Shown one piece after another: positions 9,352 to 17,314 of a stretch of DNA of 64,000 nt (its first letter is position 1; every line of letters starts with the position of its first letter). Under the pieces are notes generated by a model that saw only the letters and a program-made list of their open reading frames with translations, ran no database searches and had not been told where the DNA came from. The DNA is from Paracoccus aminophilus JCM 7686 (GTDB lineage Bacteria > Pseudomonadota > Alphaproteobacteria > Rhodobacterales > Rhodobacteraceae), in contig NC_022042.1 of assembly GCF_000444995.1 (NCBI RefSeq), positions 54,165 to 118,164 on the forward strand, given 5' to 3'. A program made the translations under genes and the position numbers.

Positions 9352-9814
9352 CAATGATCTGCTGCTCTTTCTGGGTCTGACCAGCGAGCGGTTGCAGCTG
9401 ATCTTCACCCGGCTTGGCACGGTGACGGCGATGATCCATATCCAGCTGCCCTTCACCATCCTGCCGATCTACAGCGTCATGCGCGCGGTCAATCCCAGCC
9501 ATCTGCGCGCGGCGCGCTCGTTGGGGGCGGGGCCCTTCGCGGCCTTCTGGCGCGTCTATGCGCCCCAGACTTTGCCGGGTGTCGTCGCGGGGTGCCTGAT
9601 GACCTTCATCCTCTCGCTTGGCTATTATATCACGCCCGCGCTGGTCGGGGGGCCGAATGATCAGATGGTCTCGAACCTGATCTCGATCTACATCAACCGC
9701 GAGCTGAACTGGGGTATGGCCGCCGCGCTTGGCGTCGTCCTGCTGTCGGTCACGCTGGCCATTTACCTGCTCTTCCTGCGCCTTGTCGGGGCAGAGCGCA
9801 TTCGTCTGGGGTGA
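9352..9814 (+). pseudogene. ABC permease (PotB type), 3' part, cut off by the transposon
   Basis: The last 153 codons of the interrupted permease. This part holds the permease EAA loop ([17 protein letters not shown], then PQTLPG), which contacts the ATPase, and the last membrane spans. The reading frame is continuous with 4885-5651 once the transposon and one ATCAT copy are removed. There is no native start; an internal ATG at 9430 lies in frame, but a product begun there would lack most of the protein. The TGA overlaps the GTGA at the start of the next gene. Confidence 0.92.
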
Positions 9815-9819
9815 CGATC

Positions 9820-10629
9820 ATGTGGCTTCCTTCCTATGCAACCCCGGCCGAGCGCATCGGCCGGACCCTGATCGTCCTGACCGCCGTGCTGGTCTTGCTG
9901 TTTCTGGTCCTGCCGCTCTTCGTGGTCGTGCCCTTGTCGCTCTCGCATGACCCGTTCTTCAGCTTCCCGATCGAGCAATATTCGCTGCGCTGGTATCGCG
10001 ATTTCTTCGCCAATGAGCGTTGGCTGACCTCGATTGCAAACAGCCTTGTCGTGGCAAGCGCGACCACGGTGCTGGCGACTACGCTTGGCACTTTGGCGGC
10101 GCTTGGTCTGTCGCGGCCGGATTTTCCGGCGCGGCGGCTGGTCATGGCGCTGCTGATTTCGCCGATGATCGTGCCGGTGGTGATCGTCGCGGTCGGGGCT
10201 TATCTCTTCTTCGGCAAGCTCGGCCTCACCGATACGAAACCGGGGCTGATCTTGGCCCATACCGCGCTTGCGACGCCCTTCGTGGTGATTACCGTGACGG
10301 CGGTGCTCTCGACCTATGACAGCAATCTGTCACGGGCGGCGCGCAGCCTTGGCGCCTCGCCGGTCTCGACCTTCTTTCGTGTGACCTTGCCTGCGATCCT
10401 GCCCGGCATGGTCTCGGGCGCGATCTTCGCCTTTGCGACCTCGTTTGACGAGGTGGTGATCGCGCTTTTCCTGACCGGTGCCGAGCAGCGCACGCTGCCC
10501 GTCCAAATGTTCTCGGGCATCCGCGACCAGATCAACCCGACGATAATGGTGGCGGCGACGATGCTGCTGGTTCTCTCGACCTTGCTCTTTGTCCTCGTCA
10601 TCTTGCTGACGCGGAAGCGGAAAGGCTAA
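9820..10629 (+). CDS. ABC transporter permease, PotC type
   Basis: 269 residues with about six membrane spans and the EAA motif near residues 172-195 (AARSLGASPVSTFFRV then LPAILPG). It is the second permease of the polyamine-type importer. ATG 9820 is chosen because GGGGTGA lies 6 bases upstream; GTG 9811, overlapping the previous stop, is a possible alternative. Because the gene upstream is split by a transposon, this gene may be poorly transcribed or lack its partner. The protein itself looks intact. Confidence 0.92.
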   Translation: MWLPSYATPAERIGRTLIVLTAVLVLLFLVLPLFVVVPLSLSHDPFFSFPIEQYSLRWYRDFFANERWLTSIANSLVVASATTVLATTLGTLAALGLSRPDFPARRLVMALLISPMIVPVVIVAVGAYLFFGKLGLTDTKPGLILAHTALATPFVVITVTAVLSTYDSNLSRAARSLGASPVSTFFRVTLPAILPGMVSGAIFAFATSFDEVVIALFLTGAEQRTLPVQMFSGIRDQINPTIMVAATMLLVLSTLLFVLVILLTRKRKG

Positions 10630-10633
10630 ATCC

Positions 10634-10665
10634 GAGCTGGCCGGGACCGAGGTTCTGGCCAGCTC
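10634..10665. terminator. Hairpin between convergent potC-like and LysR genes
   Basis: A perfect 9-bp stem, GAGCTGGCC at 10634-10642 and GGCCAGCTC at 10657-10665, with a 14-base loop. It sits 5 bases after the permease stop and before the end of the convergent LysR gene. There is no long T run, so terminator function is likely from position rather than from a full consensus. Confidence 0.5.
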
Positions 10666-10678
10666 GATCCAGACCGCG

Positions 10679-11554
10679 TTATGCGGCGCCGACATGCTCG
10701 ACGAACATATCGGCAAAGCGCGCGGCAAAGCTGCGGGTGGCGGGGCGAGCACGCTCGTTCACGTAGATCCCCACCACCGCGTCATCGAGCCTTGGCAGCC
10801 CGGCCTCGGGCCCCGGTTTCTCCACCTTGTCGGAAATCACCCGCTCTGCCAGCACGCTGATGCCAAAGCCATTGGCAATCGCGGTTTCCAGACAGGATTG
10901 GCTGGGGCTGGAATAGACCAGTTCGAAACTGCGGCCCGAGCGTTGCAGCGCGCTCATCATGCTGCGCCGGTAGATGCAGCCCTCGGGGAAGCTGACGATG
11001 CGCAAGGGATCGCCGAACCCCTCCTCCGGTGCGGGGCCAGAGACCCAAGCGAGCTTCTCACGCCAGGTCATGAAAGGATTTTCCGCCGGGCCGTCATTCG
11101 TCATCGCCACCACGATATCGAACTGACCGTCCCGCAGCCCCTTGAGCAGCACATGCGAGAGATCGCACACCACCTCGAAGGTAAAGCCCGCCTGCTCATC
11201 CGTCAGCCCCGCCATCAGCTTCGGCATGAAGTGGTCGGCGTAATCGCTGGGGATCCCGAGCCGCAGCTTGCCGCGTTTGTCACGACGCGAGATCCGCAGC
11301 ATCATCTCATCGTTCAACAGCAGGATGCGGCGGGCATAGCTTGCGACCACCTCGCCCTCCTCGCTGAGATAGACGCCCCCCGCCTCTTTCACATCGCGGC
11401 TGAAAAGCTGCACGCCCAGCAGATCCTGCAACCGCTTGATCTGCGCGGAAATCGTCGGCTGGGTCTTGCCCAGACGATCGCCGGCGCGGGTATAGCCCTT
11501 CACGTCGATGATGGTGACGAAGGTTCTAAGCAGATCGGTCGGAATGCTGCGCAT
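10679..11554 (-). CDS. LysR-family transcriptional regulator
   Basis: 291 residues. The N-terminal helix-turn-helix (GYTRAGDRLGKTQPTISAQI then KRLQDLLG, about 20-48) is followed by an effector domain (about 90-285). ATG 11554 gives the usual LysR start MRSIPTDLLRTFVTI; an upstream extension lacks family resemblance. The gene lies between the creatinase and the importer, co-oriented with the creatinase, so control of creatine(-like) catabolism is a reasonable guess. It could also regulate the transporter. Confidence 0.9.
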   Translation of the reverse strand: MRSIPTDLLRTFVTIIDVKGYTRAGDRLGKTQPTISAQIKRLQDLLGVQLFSRDVKEAGGVYLSEEGEVVASYARRILLLNDEMMLRISRRDKRGKLRLGIPSDYADHFMPKLMAGLTDEQAGFTFEVVCDLSHVLLKGLRDGQFDIVVAMTNDGPAENPFMTWREKLAWVSGPAPEEGFGDPLRIVSFPEGCIYRRSMMSALQRSGRSFELVYSSPSQSCLETAIANGFGISVLAERVISDKVEKPGPEAGLPRLDDAVVGIYVNERARPATRSFAARFADMFVEHVGAA

Positions 11555-11580
11555 CTTGGCTCGCTTCAGGATGTGGAAAC

Positions 11581-11607
11581 GGCCCTGCGGGGGATTTCCG
11601 CAGGGCC
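11581..11607. terminator. Strong hairpin downstream of the creatinase gene
   Basis: A perfect 10-bp GC-rich stem, GGCCCTGCGG (11581-11590) and CCGCAGGGCC (11598-11607), with a 7-base loop. It lies 40 bases beyond the creatinase stop and before the LysR start on the same strand. The plus side is followed by TTT; the minus side by GTTTCC. Probably a terminator or attenuator between the two genes. Confidence 0.6.
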
Positions 11608-11646
11608 TTTGGATCATGGCCTTCCCTAAGGTTAACTTAAGGCGGC

Positions 11647-12876
11647 TCAGGCCGGGATAATGTTGTGTTCCGGCCCGAAGGGGAAGCCGGTGATATTCTT
11701 GGCCCCCTCATCCGAAAGGATGAGAATGTCATGCTCGCGGTAGCCGCCCGCGCCGGGTTTGCCCTCGGGGATCGAGAGCATCGGCTCCATCGAGACGACC
11801 ATGCCGGGTTGCAGGACGGTGTTGACGTCCTCGCGCAGCTCGACCCCGCCTTCGCGCCCGTAATAGTGGCACATCACGCCGAAGGAATGGCCATAGCCGA
11901 AAGAGCGGTATTTCAGCAGGCCATGCTCGCGATAGATCTCGTTCAGCTCATTGGCGACATCGCCGCAGCGCGCGCCGGGTTTCAGCAGTTCGAGCCCGCG
12001 GCGATGGACCTGCGTGTTGATCTCCCAGATGCGCAGATGCTCGTCACTGGCGTGATCGAGAAACATCGTGCGTTCGAGCGCGGTGTAATAGCCCGCGATC
12101 ATCGGAAAGCAGTTCATCGACAGGATGTCGCCCTTTTGCAGGCGGCGCGAGGTCACCGGGTTATGCGCGCCATCCGTGTTGATGCCCGACTGGAACCAGA
12201 CCCAGCTGTCCATCAGCTCGGCATGGGGATAGGTCTGAGCGATATGGCGCACCATCGCCTGCGTCCCGGCGAGTGCGAGATCATATTCCGGCACGCCCTC
12301 GGCGATCAGCGCACGGATGGCCGCGCCGCCGACATCGGCCGTGCGCGCGCCTTCGGTGATGATCGCGATTTCCTCGGCGGATTTGATCGTGCGCATCCAC
12401 ATGACCGGCTGGCCGATGTCAATGAACTCGACGCCCGGGAAGGCATCTGCCAGCAGCGCGCGGGTTTCGAGCGTGACATGGTCGAACTCGATCCCGATGC
12501 GGCGCGCACCGCGCAGAAGCCGCTGGATGCCGTGGAAATAGCTGCCACGCTGCCAGTCGGTATAGGTCAGGTTGTCGCCAAAGGTGCGGCGGTAGGGCTG
12601 GCCCGCATCGACGCCCGCCGAGAGGCTCGTCGCCTTGTCATGCGTCACGACGAAGGCATAGCGGCGCGCGAAAGAGCAATAGATGAAATCGGCAAAATAA
12701 TTGATGTTGTGATAAGAGGTCAGCAGGGTCGCATCGAGGTTCAGATCGACCAGGATCTGGCGCAGCCCGTCCATGCGACGCTGCATCTCGGGCGCGCTGA
12801 ACGTGCCTTGGACCCGCTCGCCATTGTGCATTTCCTGAAGCCGGGGCAGCTCGCTGGCCTGTATTTCCGCATTCAT
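11647..12876 (-). CDS. Creatinase (creatine amidinohydrolase)
   Basis: 409 residues, the length of Pseudomonas and Bacillus creatinases. The enzyme hydrolyses creatine to sarcosine and urea in the cytoplasm and belongs to the metal-free branch of the pita-bread fold shared with aminopeptidase P. Signature stretches typical of creatinase are present: FTSYHNINY-like LLTSYHNINYFADF near residue 52, YTDWQR near 105, MDSWVWFQSGINTDGAHNP, MIAGYYTALERTMFLDH and GYGHSFG. His238 in DGAHNP corresponds to the catalytic histidine (His232 of the Pseudomonas enzyme). The neighbouring polyamine-type importer and LysR gene fit creatine use. Confidence 0.94.
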   Translation of the reverse strand: MNAEIQASELPRLQEMHNGERVQGTFSAPEMQRRMDGLRQILVDLNLDATLLTSYHNINYFADFIYCSFARRYAFVVTHDKATSLSAGVDAGQPYRRTFGDNLTYTDWQRGSYFHGIQRLLRGARRIGIEFDHVTLETRALLADAFPGVEFIDIGQPVMWMRTIKSAEEIAIITEGARTADVGGAAIRALIAEGVPEYDLALAGTQAMVRHIAQTYPHAELMDSWVWFQSGINTDGAHNPVTSRRLQKGDILSMNCFPMIAGYYTALERTMFLDHASDEHLRIWEINTQVHRRGLELLKPGARCGDVANELNEIYREHGLLKYRSFGYGHSFGVMCHYYGREGGVELREDVNTVLQPGMVVSMEPMLSIPEGKPGAGGYREHDILILSDEGAKNITGFPFGPEHNIIPA

Positions 12877-13082
12877 CGTGATCTCTCCTGCATCGCGCCC
12901 GCTCAGGGCGTCTCAGCCGATTTAAGAGCGGCGCGGCACGGCTGAGAAATAGAAATGGCACATGATGTGATAGATGCGAAACGTGTCGCGGTGGGGCCTG
13001 CGGGCAGGGGAGCCAGAGGGAAGGGGCGGGATGCGATGGCAAACCCCCGCTGTGCAGTCGGAGCCGCGGATCGGCGGCAGGC

Positions 13083-13125
13083 TTGATAAATCCCGGGGTT
13101 CTGCATATTAGTTGTGCAATACAAC
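13083..13125 (+). promoter_or_regulatory. Promoter and palindromic operator of the MarR-GNAT gene
   Basis: TTGATA (13083-13088), a 17-base spacer and TATTAG (13106-13111) form a good sigma-70-type promoter. Directly on the end of the -10 box lies the palindrome GTTGT-gcaat-ACAAC (13111-13125), the size and position of a MarR repressor site. Self-repression of the gene at 13145 is the simple reading. Confidence 0.65.
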
Positions 13126-13144
13126 CGAATCGAGAGCTCTGAAA

Positions 13145-14092
13145 ATGACCTCTGCAGCCATGATCGACGCCGTTCGAGAAGCCTCCCGACATCTCGTCAG
13201 AGAGCTTGGCTTCATGGGCGGGGATTTCGCGGGCACCGATCTTTCGCCCTCTGCCGTTCATGCGCTGATCGAAATAGAGCGGAAGGCCATAACCGCCCGC
13301 GACCTTGCGTCGCTACTCAGGCTCGAAAAATCGAGTGTCAGCCGCATGTTGCGCAAGCTCGTTGAAGCCGGGTATGTGGCCGAGACGGCAGGCGCGGAGG
13401 ATGGGCGCACGAAGCGGCTTTCGTTAACGCCGCAGGGCGAGGAGCAGGTGTCAAAGATACATGCTTTTGCGCGGGCACAGGTTTCCGAGGCACTCGCCCG
13501 CCTTCAGCCCGATGCAGGCCGGACCGTTCTGGAAGGGCTTTCGCTGTATTCGTCCGCGCTTAAGGGGTCTCCTGCCCGTGGCGACGAAGCCGACCCGTTC
13601 GAGATCCTGCCCGGCTATCAGACGGGCGTGATCGCAAGCATCACCCAGATGCATGCGCAGTATTACGCGCGAACTTCCGGATTCGGACGCGTTTTCGAGA
13701 CGGTGGTTGCCGGAGGTCTGGCCGAGTTCGTCTCGCGTCTGGATCATCCGCGAAATGCACTTTGGACGGTGAGGAAGAACGATCAAATCTGTGGATCGAT
13801 TGCCATTGACGGCGAAGACATGGGCGGCGACACCGCGCATCTTCGCTGGTTCATCGTCGATGACGCGATCCGAGGTGCGGGAATCGGGGGCAGATTGCTG
13901 GCGACCGCGCTGGCGTTTGTTGATGCGCAGGGTTTCAAAGAGACCCAGCTCTGGACGTTTAGCGGCCTCTCCGCCGCACGGCATCTTTATGAGGCACATG
14001 GCTTCCTGTTGGTCGAGGAAAGGGCCGGGAGCCAATGGGGAACGGAAGTCACGGAACAGCGCTTTGCCCGTCCTGCCAGGAGCCCGGAATGA
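13145..14092 (+). CDS. MarR-type regulator fused to a GNAT acetyltransferase
   Basis: 315 residues in two parts. Residues about 10-140 are a MarR-like winged helix (TARDLASLLRLEKSSVSRML then RKLVEAGYV, with the wing AEDGRTKRLSLT). Residues about 155-310 are a GNAT N-acetyltransferase with the acetyl-CoA motif RGAGIGGRLL and the late motif ARHLYEAHGF. Such MarR-GNAT fusions are a known class whose acceptor is usually unknown. ATG 13145 is used because it follows the promoter/operator and begins the MarR domain. The gene is divergent from the creatinase, with 268 bases between them. Confidence 0.9.
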   Translation: MTSAAMIDAVREASRHLVRELGFMGGDFAGTDLSPSAVHALIEIERKAITARDLASLLRLEKSSVSRMLRKLVEAGYVAETAGAEDGRTKRLSLTPQGEEQVSKIHAFARAQVSEALARLQPDAGRTVLEGLSLYSSALKGSPARGDEADPFEILPGYQTGVIASITQMHAQYYARTSGFGRVFETVVAGGLAEFVSRLDHPRNALWTVRKNDQICGSIAIDGEDMGGDTAHLRWFIVDDAIRGAGIGGRLLATALAFVDAQGFKETQLWTFSGLSAARHLYEAHGFLLVEERAGSQWGTEVTEQRFARPARSPE

Positions 14093-14166
14093 CCGGCTAT
14101 TGCGCCGAACCCGATCTGGCCGCCGTGCCGCATTCTCTCTTCATTTAACGATACGGCCAAAGCCTC

Positions 14167-14832
14167 TTAGCTCAACCAGCCGGTGAAGCGCCGCTCGCCT
14201 TCAGGGCTGAAGCTGATGATGCGAGACTCGGGCAATCGCCGCGCCCAGGCTTGCGCGAGCAACTGGTCCAAGATGGCGCGACCCAATCGCCCGGCCAGAT
14301 GCTGGCGCCGCTGGCTCCAGTCGAGGCAGCCGCGGCAGAGCGGGCGATTGCTTGGCGGCAGGGTCTCGAGATCCAGACCGATCTCGCCCAGCTTGCCCCG
14401 GCCGCGCTCGGTCACGGTCAGATCCTCCGCCAACCAGTGATCCGCCTGCATCCGCTCGAACAGCCGAACGCCCATTTCGCCCGCCAGATGATCGTAACAA
14501 ATGCGGGCCTTGCGCAGCGCCGGATCGCGCGGCCCGGTGCGCAAAGGCGGCACGGCATCGCTGGAAAACACCATCAGGGCTTCCAGCAGAGCCCCAACAT
14601 GGGGACCGGCCAAACGAAAATAGCGATGCCGCCCTTGCGCCTCGACGGTCAGGACTTCGCCATCCACCAGCTTGGCAAGGTGAGAGCTGGCGGTCTGCTT
14701 GGTGATCCCGCCGAGCCCGGCCAGTTCGGTCGCGGTCAAGGCGCGCCCATCCATCAGCGCGATCAGCATCGCGCTGCGCGCGGGATCCGCAACAAGAGCC
14801 GCCACACGGGCAATATCAGGGCCTTCTCTCAT
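14167..14832 (-). CDS. ArsR-type winged-helix transcriptional regulator
   Basis: 221 residues. An ArsR-like helix-turn-helix occupies about residues 8-90 (LTATELAGLGGITKQTASSH then LAKLVDGEVL, beta-wing EAQGRHRYFRL). A C-terminal part of about 120 residues contains CRGC (near residue 168) and may sense a ligand or oxidant. It is divergent from the NIPSNAP/ABM/TauE operon with only 73 bases between starts and probably represses it. A dyad overlaps its own start region. Confidence 0.88.
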   Translation of the reverse strand: MREGPDIARVAALVADPARSAMLIALMDGRALTATELAGLGGITKQTASSHLAKLVDGEVLTVEAQGRHRYFRLAGPHVGALLEALMVFSSDAVPPLRTGPRDPALRKARICYDHLAGEMGVRLFERMQADHWLAEDLTVTERGRGKLGEIGLDLETLPPSNRPLCRGCLDWSQRRQHLAGRLGRAILDQLLAQAWARRLPESRIISFSPEGERRFTGWLS

Positions 14833-14833
14833 A

Positions 14834-14851
14834 GTTCGATCCTAACCGAAC
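14834..14851. promoter_or_regulatory. Candidate ArsR-regulator operator
   Basis: Inverted repeat GTTCG-atcctaac-CGAAC lies between the divergent ArsR-type gene and the NIPSNAP gene, next to the regulator's start codon. Position and symmetry suit a repressor site controlling both directions. Confidence 0.5.
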
Positions 14852-14905
14852 CATGCGCCGCCTCCAACCGGCTAAGTGGGGCGTCAGAACGAAAGGCAAA
14901 ACCCC

Positions 14906-15229
14906 ATGATTACCTGCGTCATCACCTATGATATCGACCCGAACCGGCGCGAGCTCTTCGCGCAATATGCGCGCAACTGGGGCGCCTGCATCCCGCGATG
15001 TGGGGCCGATCTGATCGGCTATTTCGCCCCGCATGAAGGATCGACCTCGACCGCTTACGGGATCTACTCGCTGCCGTCGCTCGCGGATTATGAGGCCTAT
15101 CGCGCCCGTCTGGCCGAAGACCCGCTCGGGCGCGAAAACTACGACTTCGCCCGACGCGAAAGCTTCATTCGCCGCGAGAGCCGTTTGTTTGTGAAACTCG
15201 CCTCGGCGCCGCATGGCGAACGCGCATGA
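14906..15229 (+). CDS. NIPSNAP-family protein
   Basis: 107 residues of a ferredoxin-like alpha/beta-barrel fold: an initial beta strand (MITCVITYDI), a conserved helix (RRELFAQYARNWG), then GADLIGYFAPHEGSTSTAYG and FIRRESRLFVK. NIPSNAP proteins are small dimers of largely unknown biochemical role, often found beside monooxygenases. ATG 14906 starts at the first beta strand. The stop overlaps the next gene's ATG (ATGA at 15226). Confidence 0.85.
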   Translation: MITCVITYDIDPNRRELFAQYARNWGACIPRCGADLIGYFAPHEGSTSTAYGIYSLPSLADYEAYRARLAEDPLGRENYDFARRESFIRRESRLFVKLASAPHGERA

Positions 15230-15618
15230 TCGCCGTGATTTTCGAAGCCTGGGTTCCGGGCGAGGCGCAGGCCGAATATCTCGATCTGGCGGCCGAATTG
15301 CGCCCGCTTCTGGCAGATCTCGACGGGTTCATCTCGATCGAGCGGTTTCAAAGTCTGGCCACTCCCGGCAAGGTCCTGTCGCTGTCCTTCTGGCGCGACG
15401 AGGCCGCCATCACCGCTTGGCGCAATCTGCCCGAGCATCGGCAGGTGCAGGCCGCAGGCCGAGATCGCGTCTTTGCCGATTACCGTTTGCGCATTGCGGC
15501 GGTGACGCGGGATTACGGCAAGACCGCCCGCGACGAAGCGCCGGCCGACAGCCTTGCCGGACGGACCGCGCCGGAAGGTGGCTCTGACAGCGGCACGCGC
15601 CCCACGGGTGCCCGATGA
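15226..15618 (+). CDS. Antibiotic-biosynthesis-monooxygenase (ABM) domain protein
   Basis: 130 residues. The ABM ferredoxin-like fold covers about residues 1-100: strand IAVIFEAWV, helix AEYLDLAAELRPLL, GFISIERFQS, VLSLSFWRDEAAITAWR. Members oxidise aromatic or quinone-like compounds without cofactor or degrade haem; the reaction here is unknown. The last 25-30 residues look disordered. It overlaps its neighbours on both sides by 4 bases, so translation is coupled. Confidence 0.82.
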   Translation: MIAVIFEAWVPGEAQAEYLDLAAELRPLLADLDGFISIERFQSLATPGKVLSLSFWRDEAAITAWRNLPEHRQVQAAGRDRVFADYRLRIAAVTRDYGKTARDEAPADSLAGRTAPEGGSDSGTRPTGAR

Positions 15619-16364
15619 GCGATATGTCCCTAACCGCTTTCGTCCTGATTCTCGCGACCTTTTTCGCGGCCGGGACGGTCAAGGGGGTAACCGGCATGGG
15701 GCTGCCCACGGTCGCCATGGGCGTTCTCGGCGCGCTCATCTCGCCCTTGGCCGCCGCGAGCCTGCTGATCGTGCCCTCCTTCGTCACCAATCTCTGGCAG
15801 CTTCTGGCGGGCCCCGCCCTCGGTCCCGTCCTGCACCGGCTCTGGCCGATGATGGTGGCAATCTGCGCGGGCACTGCGCTTGGCGCGGCTTTGCTTGCGG
15901 GCAGCGACACCGAGGCGGCGAGCACGCTTCTGGGGGCCGCGCTGGTCATTTATGCCGGATACGGCCTCCTCGCGCGGCCGCTCTCGGTTCCCTCCCGGCT
16001 TGAGCCGATGCTCTCGCCCCTCATCGGTGGATTGACCGGCATGGTGAGCGGCGCCACCGGCGTCTTCGTCATCCCCGCCGTGCCCTATTTGCAGGCGCTA
16101 GATCTGTCGAGGAACGATCTCGTTCAGGCGCTCGGGCTGTCCTTCACGGTTTCCACCGTGGCGCTCGCGCTTGCACTTGGGGCGCATGGGGCGTTTTCGG
16201 CTGGGACGATGGGGCTGTCGCTGCTTGCGGTTGGACCTGCGTTGATCGGGATGTGGGTGGGCCAGAAACTGCGCAATCGCATCTCGCTCGCGACATTCCG
16301 GCGAATGTTTCTCTGGTTTCTGTTGCTGCTGGGGGCAGAGATGGCATTGCGAGCTGTGCTGTAG
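15615..16364 (+). CDS. TauE/SafE-family membrane transporter (sulfite exporter family)
   Basis: 249 residues with about eight membrane spans and the two glycine-rich repeats of the TauE/SafE family (GTVKGVTGMGLPT near residue 20; IGGLTGMVSGATGVFVIPAV near 137). The family exports small sulfonates, sulfite or other organic anions. As the last gene of the NIPSNAP-ABM-TauE operon it may export a product of the pathway. Confidence 0.87.
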   Translation: MSDMSLTAFVLILATFFAAGTVKGVTGMGLPTVAMGVLGALISPLAAASLLIVPSFVTNLWQLLAGPALGPVLHRLWPMMVAICAGTALGAALLAGSDTEAASTLLGAALVIYAGYGLLARPLSVPSRLEPMLSPLIGGLTGMVSGATGVFVIPAVPYLQALDLSRNDLVQALGLSFTVSTVALALALGAHGAFSAGTMGLSLLAVGPALIGMWVGQKLRNRISLATFRRMFLWFLLLLGAEMALRAVL

Positions 16365-16794
16365 CGGCGATCGTTCCGCTGTCTGAAGCGGGGCGAGAGG
16401 GGGCAGACGGACGGGATGGACCACGAAGCGGTAGGGAGGCCTGTGGTCGGTCTCGTCCGCATCGAAGAGCCTGATCCCGAGCATGGGGATTTGGGTGGGT
16501 CCTCAGAAATAGGACTCACCGTTGCGAAATATAATAGTCGAGTAATCAGCATTATGTCACGAAAGACTCAAGTCGCGCGATTCCGGTTCAAGATGGAAAA
16601 GGTCGCGTCTCCTGACTGCGGCGCAAACTCGTTGCAGTGATACTCGCGCCCCATAAACGCGCGTGCCAAACCACGACCGCGATGAAGCCTTGGGGGCTCT
16701 ATGCCAGATGTCCCCGGCGACCAGAGAGCCGTCCGGCAAGGCCTCACCCCAAATCGAACCGCTTCAGCCTCATCCGAGCTGATCCCCGCAGCCG
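16365..16794. other. Intergenic stretch with one hairpin, no gene recognised
   Basis: 430 bases between the TauE-type gene and the convergent VOC gene. The one structure I see is a 10-bp stem with one G-T pair (16494-16503 with 16511-16520, 7-base loop), which may end transcription. Short open frames occur on the minus strand, but they lack ribosome-binding sites and family resemblance. Confidence 0.4.
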
Positions 16795-17184
16795 TTAATC
16801 GACGCTCTCATAGCTGATGAATTCTAGCAATGTGCCGTCAGGGTCGCGGAAATAGACGCTCATGCCGAAGCCCTTCGCACCCAGACGGCGAACCGGGCCA
16901 AGCTCGATCGCGACATTCTGCTCGGCGAGATGGTTTGCCGCTTCGGCCACCGGGCCGCTCCACTCAAAGCACAGGTCAGACCCGCCGGGAGGAACCGGGA
17001 TGGAGGCGATCGGAGTGGGCGTGAGGCCCGGGCCGTGAAGGTTCAGCTGATTGTCGCCGAACCGATAGACGAAGCCCGCCTTGTTTGGGATCACCTCGGC
17101 GAACAGCACATTCGCGTAAAAGGCGTTGGACCTTGCCCAGTCGGAGACATGGACAACGCAGTGGTCGAACCGAACTTTACTCAT
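16795..17184 (-). CDS. VOC (glyoxalase/bleomycin-resistance/dioxygenase) superfamily protein
   Basis: 129 residues with two beta-alpha-beta-beta-beta modules: start KVRFDHCVVHVSDWARS, end GMSVYFRDPDGTLLEFISYE. Metal ligands expected of the fold are plausible (His8, Glu near the C-terminus), though whether it is an enzyme or a binding protein cannot be said. It is divergent from the RraA-like gene and shares its control region, so it may belong to the same pathway. Confidence 0.85.
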   Translation of the reverse strand: MSKVRFDHCVVHVSDWARSNAFYANVLFAEVIPNKAGFVYRFGDNQLNLHGPGLTPTPIASIPVPPGGSDLCFEWSGPVAEAANHLAEQNVAIELGPVRRLGAKGFGMSVYFRDPDGTLLEFISYESVD

Positions 17185-17250
17185 CTTGGATGCTCCTTAC
17201 CTTCTGCGTTGCATCTTATCGCAGGATTTATTGTCGTCAATTAAAATACG

Positions 17251-17268
17251 ATTGTTGACAATCGATGT
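17251..17268 (+). promoter_or_regulatory. Operator box, copy 1 (ATTGTTGACAATCGATGT), upstream of the RraA gene
   Basis: ATTGT-TG-ACAAT is a short inverted repeat. The same 18 bases, with one change, occur before aapJ (24153-24170), and shorter matches are at 19455-19465 and 24114-24123. TTGACA within the box can also serve as a -35 element, so bound regulator would block or position RNA polymerase. The GntR protein at 19492 is the likely binder. Confidence 0.65.
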
Positions 17269-17314
17269 CGAATCGTCGTTACACTATGCGAGATTGGTGA
17301 ATGAGGAACCAGCA

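Noticed and set aside
11581..11607. The GC-rich hairpin as an attachment site or IS end
   Set aside because: Position just past the creatinase stop and absence of flanking duplications favour a transcription hairpin.
16098..16552. Minus-strand short frames after the TauE-type gene
   Set aside because: They overlap the TauE coding region or lack start signals; no domain seen. Could be remnants but unsupported.
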